Below, piece by piece: positions 1-10,985 of a stretch of DNA of 64,000 bases. Within the stretch, counting starts at the first letter, position 1, and every line of letters starts with the position of its first letter. The stretch is from NCBI RefSeq assembly GCF_016808095.1, contig NC_068978.1, forward strand, positions 24,172,806-24,236,805, in the 5' to 3' direction. The notes under the pieces are model-generated. The model worked only from the letters and a program-made list of their open reading frames with translations, made no database searches and was not told the origin of the DNA. This DNA comes from Vigna angularis. Its lineage: Eukaryota > Streptophyta > Magnoliopsida > Fabales > Fabaceae. Made by a program: the position numbers and the translations under genes.

Positions 1-1835
1 AACTTAAGAGTGAGAGAGAGATTCCGAGAGAGAGGCGCGTGCTGTAAGCTCGGTAGAAGTGCGGGTTGCTGTGAGGAAGAACCAATTCCAGGTATGGGAA
101 GCTATTTTGGTTTTGATTGATTGCTTGTATGTGGTATGATATGCATTTTCCCTGTTGATGTTCCTTCGGGTATAATGTGATGTGGGAAGGATATAATTGT
201 ATGTTGGGTGGAAATGAAAATAGGGTGCTGATGATTTGATTCCGTTCAGTATATTAATTGGTATGTGAGTGGTATTTGGGTTTTGGAAAGAATGTGTTAG
301 ATGCTCTGTTTCACCTATGAAATCTGAGATAGTAAAATAAGGATTATGAGTTCATGTTTTATGAAGTTGGTGAATGCATGCGCATTATGAAGTTAGGAGT
401 TAGTTATCTGAACTGGGTGCACTTTGAATGGACTGTCTGGACGTTAGTGATTGAGTTAATCTAGATATAAGTTATACAAATTGATTATGGATATCTGTTC
501 TGATTCGGTCAAGGATAACATGAATCTTCATGTGTTAGAATGAAGTTAAAACGGTAAATTATGATTCTATGATGATTTAGCTTTGAAGGGAAAATTTAGA
601 CTCTGTTAGAATGATAATTGAATGATGCTCTGCGTGAAATATACTCTGTAATACCTGTGAATGTTGGATGAATTATGATATTGTTTGATGATTGCGGAAC
701 CATGGTATTTTTTTGTGTTTATCTGGTCTGAGTATGAGTTGTATAGGTGAAGAGATATATACATGTAAATAGCATCACTAATTGGTTGAATATGTGATCT
801 GTACTAAAAATCTATTTTGTAAAATGCATGATGAATTATAATAATTTGAAGTAGGATTGAATGAGATCCTGGATTTATGCACTGATATTATGTATGCCGT
901 TAGATAGTGAAGAATAATCCTAAGTCAATGGAAACTTTTTTTGGGCTGATAACTACGGTGCTATCTTCATACATGAACATTGTCTTTATCTGGAAAAAAG
1001 GGGAAAAACCATGTATGTTCAAGGGTAGAGAGATAATGGGTATTTTGTTGTTTGAAGCTGTGAATCATGGTGATGAATGAATGCTTGGAAAGGGTTTGTA
1101 TAATCGGACGGTAATTTTATAAACACGAGTGGAAAACTGTATGTTCAGACCTTTGAGTGATGAATTGTTGTGTTTAATATGAACTGCGATGTTTTGTAAA
1201 TTTCCAGAATTGATTAATTGTGTGCATAAGTTACTGATTCTGTATGTGTCTAGGTTGGTCTAAATATATGTTCGAATGGTAAAGTGGTTCAGGTTTGAAA
1301 TTCAATACTGTTAGACACTCTCAATAAGTATATATAGCTGTAAAGAGTAAAAAGGAACAAGTGTTTAAGTTGAGCATGAGTACTGGGATTAAAACGGGAA
1401 TTAACGTGAGGGCAGGGTATTGTATGTCTGAAAATAAGTGAATGGGAGGGAATGCTATGTGCCTCTAACGGTGTTATTGGATGTTCATCTTGTATGAAAC
1501 CCTTGGCTGCGTGAAACTGCTGCATATGTTGCTAAATTGTTTCAGTACTGTTAGGGACAGTTACTAAAATTGATACTGTATGTGTTATGACATAAATTGC
1601 AGAATTTGGTGATGTGATGCGTGCTTAATATTTAGTCTAATATATGTTATTGCTGTGTGGAAGTGATTTATTGTCAAACTGCATTTCTGTGTAATGAATC
1701 TGGACTGTGTGAATGAATCTTGTAAGCCCTCCATAATATATTTTCTCTCTTTTTTAATCTTAAGTAATACCAAGAGTGTTGTACAAGAAAAGACAATATC
1801 TAGGTAATTAATACTAATAACCAAACTAGCTTTCT
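1..1835. other. G/T-rich non-coding stretch, no gene recognised
   Basis: The + strand is rich in G and T and poor in C. No reading frame in it looks like a protein. The first ~95 bases have a GA-rich leader ending in a possible splice donor (CCAG/GTATGG), so this could be the 5' leader and first intron of a transcript, or an LTR or leader of a decayed retrotransposon. The complement of 48360-49600 has a similar composition. I cannot decide between these from the sequence. Confidence 0.3.
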
Positions 1836-1840
1836 AGGAC

Positions 1841-2169
1841 TGTTGGACTTCTTAAATCAAGAAGTCAAGAAAGCAAATAAACCACACCAACAGATTATAC
1901 TTCTCTGAATATACTTCTCTTATTCAATGAACCAAGAATACAATTGTATAGTAATCCCTCTTAAGGAAGCCCGATCTCCCTCCACTGGACTAATGTTCCA
2001 GTCAACAACAATTACTAATCTCATACCCCCCGCCCTTTATCACTAATTCTTATTTATACTCCCCTTTCCCTCTAACTAACTTCTAACATAAACTCCCTCC
2101 TAATTTTTAACAGACACTCTCTCCTTCCCGCCTTTATTTTTCCTCACATATACTTTTATTCCCCTATCA
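1841..2169. mobile_element. solo LTR, 329 bp
   Basis: The segment begins TGTTGGAC and ends CTATCA, so it has the TG...CA ends of an LTR. It is flanked by an exact 5-bp target duplication AGGAC (1836-1840 and 2170-2174). It holds no reading frame and no internal retrotransposon domain lies next to it, so it is a solo LTR. Its middle part (a GTAATC-like stretch, then AAGGAAGCC, then CCTCCAC) resembles the solo LTR in ALG13 intron 2, so the two are probably from related copia-like families. Confidence 0.75.
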
Positions 2170-2174
2170 AGGAC

Positions 2175-2625
2175 ATACTACTTAGCCTATCTAAACAAGT
2201 AATCAAGACAAATTATTTCAACAATTTATAGTTAATGTCAATATAAAATTAACTTTAATATGAAATATTAAATTAGTAAATAATAATACTTTTAAAAAAA
2301 TTGGAGAATTATTAATATTAATAATTAATATTTATAGTTTAAATATATTTTGATATAAAATGTTAAATTTAGCAAGACCTAAGCCCAGTTTTCCAACCCA
2401 GAAGACTACTCAACCTAGAATAAAAGCAAATCCATTGCTTATCTCTAACTTCAATTTCTTGCACAATGTTCAGAAGGGTAGTTTCTCAGTTTAAACTGGA
2501 TAGTTTTTGTTCATTGGCATATTTTGTTTAATGATATAATAAATTCTCTTTAAGGCTAGTTGCTTCTGATGTCAGCACAACGGAGGGAGGACTATAATTG
2601 AATTGAAACAAGTGGGTGTAGCTAA
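2175..2625. other. AT-rich upstream region of ALG13
   Basis: This is very AT-rich to about 2370 and then becomes less biased, which suits a promoter and 5' leader for the + strand ALG13 gene. No single convincing TATA box can be chosen because of the many AT runs. No repeat or other gene is seen. Confidence 0.3.
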
Positions 2626-5443
2626 ATGGGGAACGATGAAGCTGGTGATGAGAAAAATAGAGTGGTTTTTGTGACTGTTGGGACAACCTGTTTTGATGCT
2701 CTTGTGAGAGCTGTGGATTCTAACATCGTTAAACAAGCCTTGTTTGCGAAAGGATACACCCACCTTTTTATTCAAATGGGTCGAGGATCATATCTTCCCA
2801 CAAAGGTACTTTCCCCTTTATAATTTCTTTCCCTCTGTTTTCTCATTTGATATTTTTTGGTTGAGAATTTCTTTTGTAATAATTAAATTATAAATCAATT
2901 TGTGCTGATAGGGGATGTGAAATTCTCACTTCATTTGTTGAACCAACATTGCAAGCTTGCTTGAAAGAAAGGTTTACATATCATTTGGTTATCAGATAAA
3001 TATGTGTGGATATGTGTAACAAACTCAACTTAAGCAAACTGACATCTAGTAACTGTATGCAACAAAGTTTAACTAATTCAAAAGATGGAGAGGGATAACA
3101 ATTTGTAGACTTTATTATTTCTCTTTTTTATAGTCTCGTTTTACTAAGTGTTTCGTTCTTGTTATTAACCTTTTCTTTTATATTTGTAGTCTGAAGAAGA
3201 TGCTTCTTTGGCTGTAGACTACTTCACTTTTTCATCCAGTATTGCAGCTCATCTCAGATCAGCTTCTCTTGTCATCAGCCACGCAGGTATGTTGGCTAAG
3301 ACTTGTCTATTGCATGATTTTTTGTGTATTCTTATGTCTATATTGGCAGGTTATCATGTACTTTGTCTTGGTACCTAATTCTATATTCTGCTATTATTAA
3401 TCAGCTTTCAGGACGAATGTTTTTGTGCGAATGGTGTTTGGTTAATGTTTGAGAACCTCTTTCATTTGAAACTAAGAAGTTGATAGATATCAATTCAGAA
3501 TATAGGGATCAAATCAGCAATAGGAGGAATTTTTATTGCATACCACCGTCCAACTTTGGGTACCAATAGGAGGATCTTTTCGGTGAGCTTTGGTGTTTTA
3601 CAGTAGTTTTTTTGGGTTCCTCTACCTAAGAACCTAACAGTTTCATTCTAAACCGATTGGATATCAAATAAAAGCACACCTTGTTATAAGAGATTAACTT
3701 CACACATGAAAGATTTACAAATATGAGAACTCCTTTTACAAGTTGTCTAGAAGATGCTTCCACCAAGCACTTAAACTCCGAAAGCATGAAGAAATGTTTA
3801 TTTCTAGATGTTTTGTTGCAAGTCTTTATGTTCATGAATTTCTATTTGTAGGTATGTGTCCTTCCCAGCCAGACATGATGAACATTATGGCAATAGACTG
3901 GTTATTGTAGAGTAGTCTTTAAGTACACTTACCTTTATACCCACCCTTCTACCAAATATATACTCCTAATGATTTTTTATTGAATAACCGATATGCTGTT
4001 TTTAATTCAAAACTTCTAACACGTAATCAGTTATTTTCTATGACATGTTCTTATTGATTACTAGCACCAGTCCATTATTAATGGATCCTTTCCTGATTCA
4101 CTTGGATCTCAATTCTCATCATCTTAATTAATAGTGGCTGACCTACTTGATTCCTTGGGCCCATTTGATGTTAGATTTCCCCAATTTATGTTCTGTTTCA
4201 AGCACAAACTTGGTTTATAAAACTATTAGTTTTTATTGTTTGAGGCTTGGTAAATTACTCTAACTACTCTGAATTTAAGCGGGGTGTTACTGTAACATTG
4301 GTTTAAAGAAGCAAAGAATAATCATTCATTTGCTTTATTGCTGCCCACATCAGCTGTACAGGATTTGTTAGGTTACTTTATACGAGTAACCTAAATATAT
4401 GCTCTCTTCTCACTCAAACACTCCAACAACCGAATTGACAGTATGTATGTATGAAATATTGATTCTGTAAAGTATAGAAAATTACAAGTGTAATCTCCCC
4501 CAAGGAAGCCTATCTTCCTCCACGGGCAATTATGCCTAGTCTATACCCAAAAGAAAATATATGATAATCCCTCTTCCCCTATTATGTAATTATTTATACT
4601 TTCTCTCTCTCTACGAACAACTAACAAACTTCCCCGCTATTGAGCCGTTCGGTCATTAGCTCTCTCCTCCAATGCAACACCATTCGGTGTTAACACATTA
4701 TCGTTTGGATATTACTTCAACATTTTCACTCGGCTTCGGTTCTCCTCTTCTATTCCTCCATTCATATCCACCGTTCGGTATATACCGTTCGGTCCTTACT
4801 CCTCTTATATACTTTTAGCTTCCTAACAGTATTCAATATCAGTATATCCTTCATTAGTCACAAGATTTATAATGGATTTGACGAGTATCGGGAGTCATTT
4901 TGTTGTATCTTATTTAAAATGGATATTTTGAGATGTTGGCACTGATGTTTATTCCATTACTAGCAATGCTATTCCTTTCATCAAACAAAACACTTAAATT
5001 TGTTGTTGTATTGTGATTAAGCTGGGAGAACATCATTCACATGAGAAAAAGGACAACAATGCATAATAAGTGGAAACTTTAAGTAACCTCTGCTGTGTTA
5101 TTGTCAAGTCAAGGGTTAGGTAATCTCTATTTTTCTGTTTTATTGTTTGGGGCTTGGTAACTTACTGTAACTACGAATTTATGCAGGGTCCGGTAGCATA
5201 TTTGAGACATTGCGGCTTGGCAAACCTTTAATCGTGGTCGTAAATGAAGATTTGATGGATAATCATCAAAGTGAACTAGCCGAAGAACTTGCTGATAGAA
5301 AACATCTGTATTGTGCCAGTCCTCAAACACTACAACAAACTATAGCTGATATGGATTTAAGTTCTCTCTCTCCTTACTCTCCAGGTGATGCTACACCGGT
5401 GGCCCAGCATATAAACAATTTCCTTGGTTTTCCTGATGACTGA
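2626..5443 (+). CDS. ALG13: UDP-GlcNAc transferase subunit ALG13
   Basis: Three exons, 2626-2805, 3190-3286 and 5187-5443, give 177 aa; both introns are GT-AG and the frame holds. The N-terminus has the motif [13 protein letters not shown] and GRGSYLP. The end of exon 2 and start of exon 3 give [18 protein letters not shown] and [11 protein letters not shown], the UDP-GlcNAc-binding signature of the GT28/ALG13 family. The length fits plant ALG13, which is a single soluble catalytic domain. In the known family ALG13 is brought to the cytosolic face of the ER by the membrane protein ALG14, and the pair adds the second GlcNAc to dolichyl-PP-GlcNAc in N-glycan synthesis. The start is the only suitable upstream ATG. 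Intron 2 is 1.9 kb and holds a solo LTR. No stop or lost motif is seen, so the gene looks functional. Confidence 0.93.
4366..4828. mobile_element. solo LTR inside ALG13 intron 2, 463 bp
   Basis: The ends are TGTTAGG and CCTAACA, a perfect 7-bp inverted repeat with TG...CA borders. The flanking 5-mers GGATT (4361-4365) and GTATT (4829-4833) match at four of five positions and are read as an aged target duplication. There is no coding sequence. The insertion lies well away from both splice sites. Confidence 0.7.
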
Positions 5444-6504
5444 TATATACAGCCCTTTTGCCCCTCTTTTGTGGTTAAATGCCATTGGGAAGGATGATAA
5501 TAAATTCTTGTGATATTTTGATGCCATAAATATTTTCGTCATATGAAGTGAAGTTCAGGTTAGTTTAAGTAAATGTACTTGTGACACTTAACAGGGATGA
5601 TATTCAATTTCGGTAATCTTCGGATGCATTAAATATTTTCAGTCTCAGTGTTGAATTGAAGTGTAATGCACATGAGGGTTGATATTAAAGTTTTGGTCAT
5701 CTCGGTGCCCTGAATATTCAGTTTTGGCGTTGAACGGAATATTATTTTCTATGCAAGCAATGTATATGTATTCGTGTATACTATTGAGTTAGTTTTTATA
5801 CAGGGAAAGAATCAAATATTAAATATGGATAACGCAATCGTAATTCTTAGTAGGTGAGTGTATCTCTAAATCAAATTTGCATCTTATTTACAAATTATGA
5901 TTTTATAATAAGAGTTTAGCAGGGGAAGTATCATCATCACAATAAACTTTAATAAGATAGATACTGAAAGATTTTAATATTATCATAATAAGTGCGATTA
6001 TATTTAGTTGGTAATGTGAGATTTTTAATATAATAATTAACAAATAATATTTACAACTTAAATGATCAAGAAGAAACTATTAATATTGTAAGACGTACAT
6101 TTAGATAAACTTAATAATTTATGATGAGATTCAATAATTGACATTTATCATATTAGTTTTTATCAAGTTAAAATTGTAATATTTGTACTATTCTTTTATC
6201 CCATATTTGTTAATTTATGTGGCTATTTTTGGACAGTTGAATATAATATTTATTGTAAGTAAAATAAATAAAAATAGAAACATACTATGTTATACTTAAA
6301 ATTTTGTAAAAGTAATTTTTACATTTATATGATTTTGTATCATTAAGATGATAACTAGGAGACCAAAAATTAATAATGCATGGCATGATGGTTTTCAGTT
6401 TTTCTGTAGTTTTTTTTTCTTTTTAAAAAAAATCAATAGATGTATTTAAGCTATTAAAACATATCAATGAGTTAAAGAAATGTTTAAAGTTAAACAAGAT
6501 ACTA
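5444..6504. other. 3' flank of ALG13 and AT-rich spacer
   Basis: The first few hundred bases after the ALG13 stop are probably its 3' UTR. The rest is very AT-rich with no reading frame, repeat border or RNA gene that I can support. Confidence 0.35.
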
Positions 6505-6720
6505 AGAAGTAGACTTTAAGTCTAACTCAATTCCACAAAATCGGTTTGTAAGGTGAGGTTTGCATTCACTTATATACTATAAATTGACCTTATTTTTTGT
6601 CCATGCGGTACGTCTCCATCACACGAGGTATACATATCTTTAGACATTAATGGGTGGACTTTAAGCCGGTTTTCTAGGGTTAAAAAGTTCACTTCTTAAC
6701 ACAAGAATTTACCTTTCAAA
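6505..6720. repeat. dispersed legume repeat of the 'GTCTAACTC' type
   Basis: The phrases AGTCTAACTCAATTCCACAA, CGGTTTGTAAGGTGAGG and CACTTATATACTATAAATTG, in this order, match a short high-copy non-coding repeat that I recall from soybean and bean genomes. I recognise it from memory; its borders are approximate and no target duplication is clear. Confidence 0.45.
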
Positions 6721-7398
6721 TATTGTATCTATTGAAATATAAAATAATGAAAAAGAAAAAAATAAGAAAAAACATGTAACTAAGAAAAATAATAAATAAC
6801 TAAAAATGATAATATTTATGGTAAAAAAAAATACATAAACCTATTTTAACATGTTTTATATCATAAGTTCAATAAATCTAATTATAATTAAATTATAATT
6901 AAAGCTAAGCATAAAAACCAATTAAGAAGTAAATTTAAAAGTTAAAGTAGGACTTAAATTTTTATTCATCATAATATTGCATTACCAAATGTAACAAAGG
7001 TTATTTTTTCATAAAGCTTCTATTATGCTATGCCAATTGCACATTGACAAAGGTATAAAAGCAAAATGTAAAGACAAAATGTAAATTTTAGTGCATCTAA
7101 GACATCCATGAGATCAAATCATGGAAGTTTGGGGAAGTGCCGTGGATTGTGATGATTTAGAAGGATTTGAATATGGTATTTAGACTCTTTGTTGAAAATG
7201 TAGGTGGTATCTGTTTAATTTCACACAAAAAGTTTTGTTACGACATGGCTAAATAAGGTAACATTCTTAGGTAATAAAACAAGTAACAGAAATAACCTCC
7301 TAAGTAACATAACAAGTTATGTCCATTGAAAATTGTTTTCTTTGCAAGGTTAGAGCTTCACATTGGAGTCAAAATAGGATGTTTTGGACCTAGATAGG
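6721..7398. other. AT-rich spacer
   Basis: Very AT-rich sequence without a plausible reading frame, repeat ends or RNA gene. I see nothing specific in it. Confidence 0.3.
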
Positions 7399-8600
7399 TG
7401 ATGAGTGCATATTTATGTCTACATTTTAGATTTAATTTCAAAATTTTAGTAGAATAATTATGCTTGAATGATTGATTTGAATAAGATTTGTGATGATTAG
7501 CTTTATCGGATTTGGAAATTAAAGAGGCTTAAAATGTGATTTTTAGTTGCATAACTTATTTTGGATAGTCTAATGTTTATTGATGCAGTTGGAATTAAAG
7601 TTTGAATTGCAATTTTGAAAAAAAGAAAGAAAGGGTTAAAGTGTAAATAAAGGAAATTTTTGGGCTTCTCTACAATTTTGGAAAATTAAGAAGGGCGTAA
7701 ATGAAATTTAAGAGACAATTCAGTTGTTATTTTAAAGATAATGAATTAAATCTAGAAATATCAACAGAAAAGATCTTCTAAATATTTTTATAATGATCTA
7801 AATCTTTTAATTATTTGGAAGATATAAGATAAAATATCTTATCAATAAAATATTAAGAGTCCAAGCTCAATCAAGCCCTATATAAAGAAACCTAGGGGAG
7901 GCAAAAATGAGAACTCATTAATTCACTCAGACTCCTCCATTGGAAGCAATCATCCAACACTCTTCTCACTTTTATTTTACCATGTTTTCTACTCCATTCA
8001 TAGAGGGCTATGCTTCTAGAACTATTCCACTATAATTTCATTATGGATTCTGAAGCTAGGTTGAATTAATGAATTTGAATATTTTGATTATTGATTTGAG
8101 TTATTCTTCTTCTATGTCTTTCATCTCTCAATCATATTAAAAGTAATGATTTTTGCATCAAAAGATGTTTGAATCTACATGCATATTGATCATATGAGTT
8201 CAAGGGTTTCTAGGTTTGATTGAGAATTTACTTTGATTGAATTTAAGAACTTTCATATGATTAAACGTGTTCTTGCTACTAATTGAGAATGTACTTTGAT
8301 TGGTGGTAAGAATTTTAACTATAATTAATTGAGAATTTACTTTGATTAATTAGTTTTTAATTTGGTTAAGAGATTTAAGAATAAACATGACTAAACACAA
8401 TTGATTGAGAATGTATTTTGGTTGAATTCATTGTGAATAATCTAGAAAGGTCTTGCATTTGATTGAGAATCGACTTTGGTTAATTGTATGATCGCCCTCG
8501 AGTTAATTAAAAATGTACTTTAATTAATTTGAAACCTGAACAATAATAAATTGAACAATGACCTGTGGATAACCAATGATGAATCTATCTTGGAGAAACG
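7399..8600 (+). mobile_element. LTR-like sequence with TATA box, probably a Ty3-gypsy-like remnant
   Basis: The segment begins TGATGAGTGCATATTTATGT. Clear relatives of this beginning occur at 23677 and 55757. A strong TATA box (CTATATAAAG, 7878-7887) is followed by a leader-like CT-rich stretch, as in the U3/R part of an LTR. From 8200 to 8545 the sequence repeats a phrase close to TTGATTGAGAATTTACTTTG six or seven times. No coding domain is attached and the right border is uncertain. Assignment to an LTR family is inference. Confidence 0.45.
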
Positions 8601-8719
8601 ACAGAGGGAGTTGGGAGAAGGAGTTAGGGGAAGAAGGAGTTGGGAGAATTTGAATATTGGGGGAAGAAGAGCTTTAGTGAAATGAGGGGAGAGAAAAATC
8701 TCACTTTCTTATACACCAA

Positions 8720-8897
8720 CCACTTACCGAAGGTCAAGTTCCTTCGGTAATGTCCCATGTTGAGTACTGAAGGCCAAAATCCTCCAATTGTATACTACTC
8801 TAGAGACCGCCGGGAAATCCTTCATTAAAAAAAATTTACTGAAGGCCTGAGGGCCGTCGGTAATAGTCCGTCGATAATTCATGAATTTCCTGTAGTG
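8720..8897. mobile_element. one terminus of a CACTA (En/Spm) transposon
   Basis: Read on the minus strand from 8897 the sequence begins CACTACAGGAAATTC, a typical CACTA terminal repeat. The subterminal part has repeated ACCGACGG- and ACCGAAGG-like motifs, including a perfect 10-bp inverted repeat (8724-8733 and 8741-8750) around a 7-base loop. The opposite end was not found to the left, so the element is truncated or its other end has decayed. Confidence 0.6.
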
Positions 8898-8898
8898 T

Positions 8899-8962
8899 TA
8901 GTATAACTAGTACATGTAGAGAACTAAGACGTAAAGTGAATATTCATGTCTACTTACATAAT
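8899..8962. repeat. short copy of the 18813/20733 repeat start
   Basis: The phrase ACTAGTACATGTAGAGAACT and the following ~50 bases recur almost unchanged at 18813 and 20733, where they open the two large repeat units. Here only the first ~65 bases are kept, and they start directly after the CACTA end. Confidence 0.65.
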
Positions 8963-10150
8963 AATATTATCTCTCAACGAGAGGATTTGAATACAATACA
9001 AAATAGTGTAACCACTTACAGGTGTTTCTCTCTTTTCTCTTATAATAGTAAGGAATTTGACAATGAAGCTCGAGGGTATCTCTTTCTCTTTTTCTCTTCT
9101 CTTCTATTTTCTTCAACTAAGATGTATTCTTTTTCTTGAGCTCTTTCTCTTTTTCTCTTCAGGATGGATATTTCGTTGTAAGCTCTTATTTCTTAAGATA
9201 TTCTCTTAAGCTATCATCTTGATTTTCTTCTTGAGAGATCTTCTATTTATAGGCTTCGTGGATATTTTTCTGTTAGACTAAGTTTGTAGTATATAGCCTT
9301 AATACTTGTGTTTTCTCTTTCTTCTTTGCTTGAAGTAGGTTGTACGATCTTTTTAGACTTTGCTTCAAGTGAGGAACATTCCGGTAGTATCTCCTTTGTC
9401 TTTAACATCCACATTTTTATATTTGATCTATAGCATTGTGGATGCGTGTAGAATAACTTATATGCAAAATTAGAGTAAATTGTGCATGCAACAGATATGA
9501 CTTTTCTTATCACTTTTGTTGTTTTTGAACGTTGAAATTTAATGTTATTTAATGCTTGCTCAGAACAACAAAGTGTTTTTGATTTCTTACCGTTAGATAG
9601 CATTTTACAATTAAGTTCTTTCTTTTGAAGATACCAAGCATAGATATACACTTCATCAAAAGATGAGGTACTTGTTAAGCTCATGGTATCGTTTAATCAA
9701 GCAAACACTTCTTTAGCTTTTGTCTCTTTTTAAATAGATAGCGTTTAGCTTGCTTAAGCTTCCTTACATATTTTGATAATTAAGTCTTTTAATGTATTTT
9801 GTCAGAGACATTGTCTCAACCTCTTTTATTTTCGAGAGAAGCTAAATACCTATTCTAGGTATTATAAGCATTGAGTGTTTAACTCAATCTCTCTTGGACA
9901 CTTTAGGCAGAACATCGTTTAGCCATGCGTATGAGTGTTTTAGCCTAATTGTTTTTCTATTTCTACTTAGGACCTAAGTGTTATCCTATATTTTTCTATG
10001 TTTGTGGTTTAGGTTCTAGGTTATATGTGTTTTGGGATTTTGGCTTTAAATCTTGTGTTCTCACCTTAGGTTATTTTCTGATTCTTAACTCATTTTAATA
10101 TTATTTGATTAAACTTCAAAACATGAGAGTGTTTGGTTGTATATACGATT
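8963..10150 (-). mobile_element. degenerate LTR sequence (same family as 32160-33340)
   Basis: Several blocks recur in the same order at 32160-33340: CAGGTGTTTCTCTC, a CT-rich stretch, TTCTATTTATA, and a block around TTGTTTTTGAACGTTGAA with the following ~130 bases. No coding domain is present. A 145-codon open frame at 9247-9684 (-) lies in the shared non-coding block and is not taken as a gene. The minus orientation is inferred. Confidence 0.4.
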
Positions 10151-10404
10151 TTGTCTTTAACAGACACATGTTAAAGAGTTCAACTTACGGATTAATTTTT
10201 CTATCAGTAATGTCGCATATCAAGTTATCATAATATTGACGAAAATATCCATTAGTAATACAATTTACCGATATTTAATATATTGCGATAATTATCAAGA
10301 AATTTTATAAATTTGTTTGTAAATTTTATAAACGAACATATTATCAACGAAACTTACACTGTCGGTAATCCATTAATAAATTACAGAGAGATTTTATTGA
10401 CAAC

Positions 10405-10431
10405 CAATATCCATTAATAATATTAAATATT

Positions 10432-10482
<51 letters not shown>

Positions 10483-10682
10483 TTTGTTATTTTATGTTTG
10501 AGTAGAAGATTACCTCCCGTCTAAATTTATTTTAATAAAAATTAAAATGCAAGGATGAAGTTTAATGATACATATTGAATTTTTGTGGATAGTAGACAAT
10601 ATCAACGTGTTATTTTTTTATAAACAGTACTATTTTCGACAACCAGTATCCATTGATAATATTGAATATTTTTATAATATAT
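10405..10682. repeat. tandem duplication with TA microsatellite, left part
   Basis: A unit starting GACAACCAATATCCATTAAT (10401), with a TA microsatellite at about 10439-10477 and then GAGTAGAAGATTACCTCCC, is followed at 10637 by a second unit starting the same way. The second unit is interrupted in its TA tract by the copia element and continues at 13943 with the same GAGTAGAAGATTACCTCCC block. Confidence 0.7.
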
Positions 10683-10861
10683 TGTTAGAATATGTAATTA
10701 AAGCTGTCATACAGTATAGGTTTTCTGTATGGTACGATAGTTGGCATACTCTCACTTTGTATATATTTACATTACCTCTCTTACATACATAATACAGTCT
10801 TAACATTTCTGAATTCTCTCTCTCTCTAGTTCTTCTTGCACCCTTTTCTCTCTGTTTTCCA
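10683..10861 (+). repeat. 5' LTR of the copia element
   Basis: 179 bp, TGTTAGAATATG at the left and TTTTCCA at the right. It differs from the 3' LTR by two C/T changes, one in the CTCACT[T/C]TGTATA phrase and one in ACAGT[C/T]TTAACA. A further three bases (TTA) after the CA are also shared by the two copies. Confidence 0.9.
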
Positions 10862-10865
10862 TTAG

Positions 10866-10879
10866 TGGTATCAAGAGCC
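10866..10879 (+). other. primer-binding site, initiator tRNA-Met type
   Basis: TGGTATCAAGAGCC lies four bases after the 5' LTR. It matches the usual plant copia site TGGTATCAGAGCC except for one extra A. Confidence 0.8.
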
Positions 10880-10985
10880 TTGGTTGAGAAGGACCTAAGG
10901 GGTATTGTGTCTGGGCACAGTGTAACTGGCCAAGTGTGATTGGAACGTCCAAAGAAAGGAGTTCTTGCAGCAGAAAGAAGGGTTG

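Noticed and set aside
8600..8700. Purine-rich GGAGTTGGGAGAAGG tract as a G-quadruplex or regulatory site
   Set aside because: The G runs are too short and irregular to support it from sequence alone.
7399..8897. One CACTA element spanning the LTR-like repeat and the end at 8897
   Set aside because: No second CACTA terminus was found on the left, and the TGATGAGTGC repeat occurs elsewhere without CACTA ends.
9247..9684. 145-codon minus-strand open frame
   Set aside because: The same region recurs at 33101-33286 as non-coding LTR text with stops and shifts, and no known domain is present.
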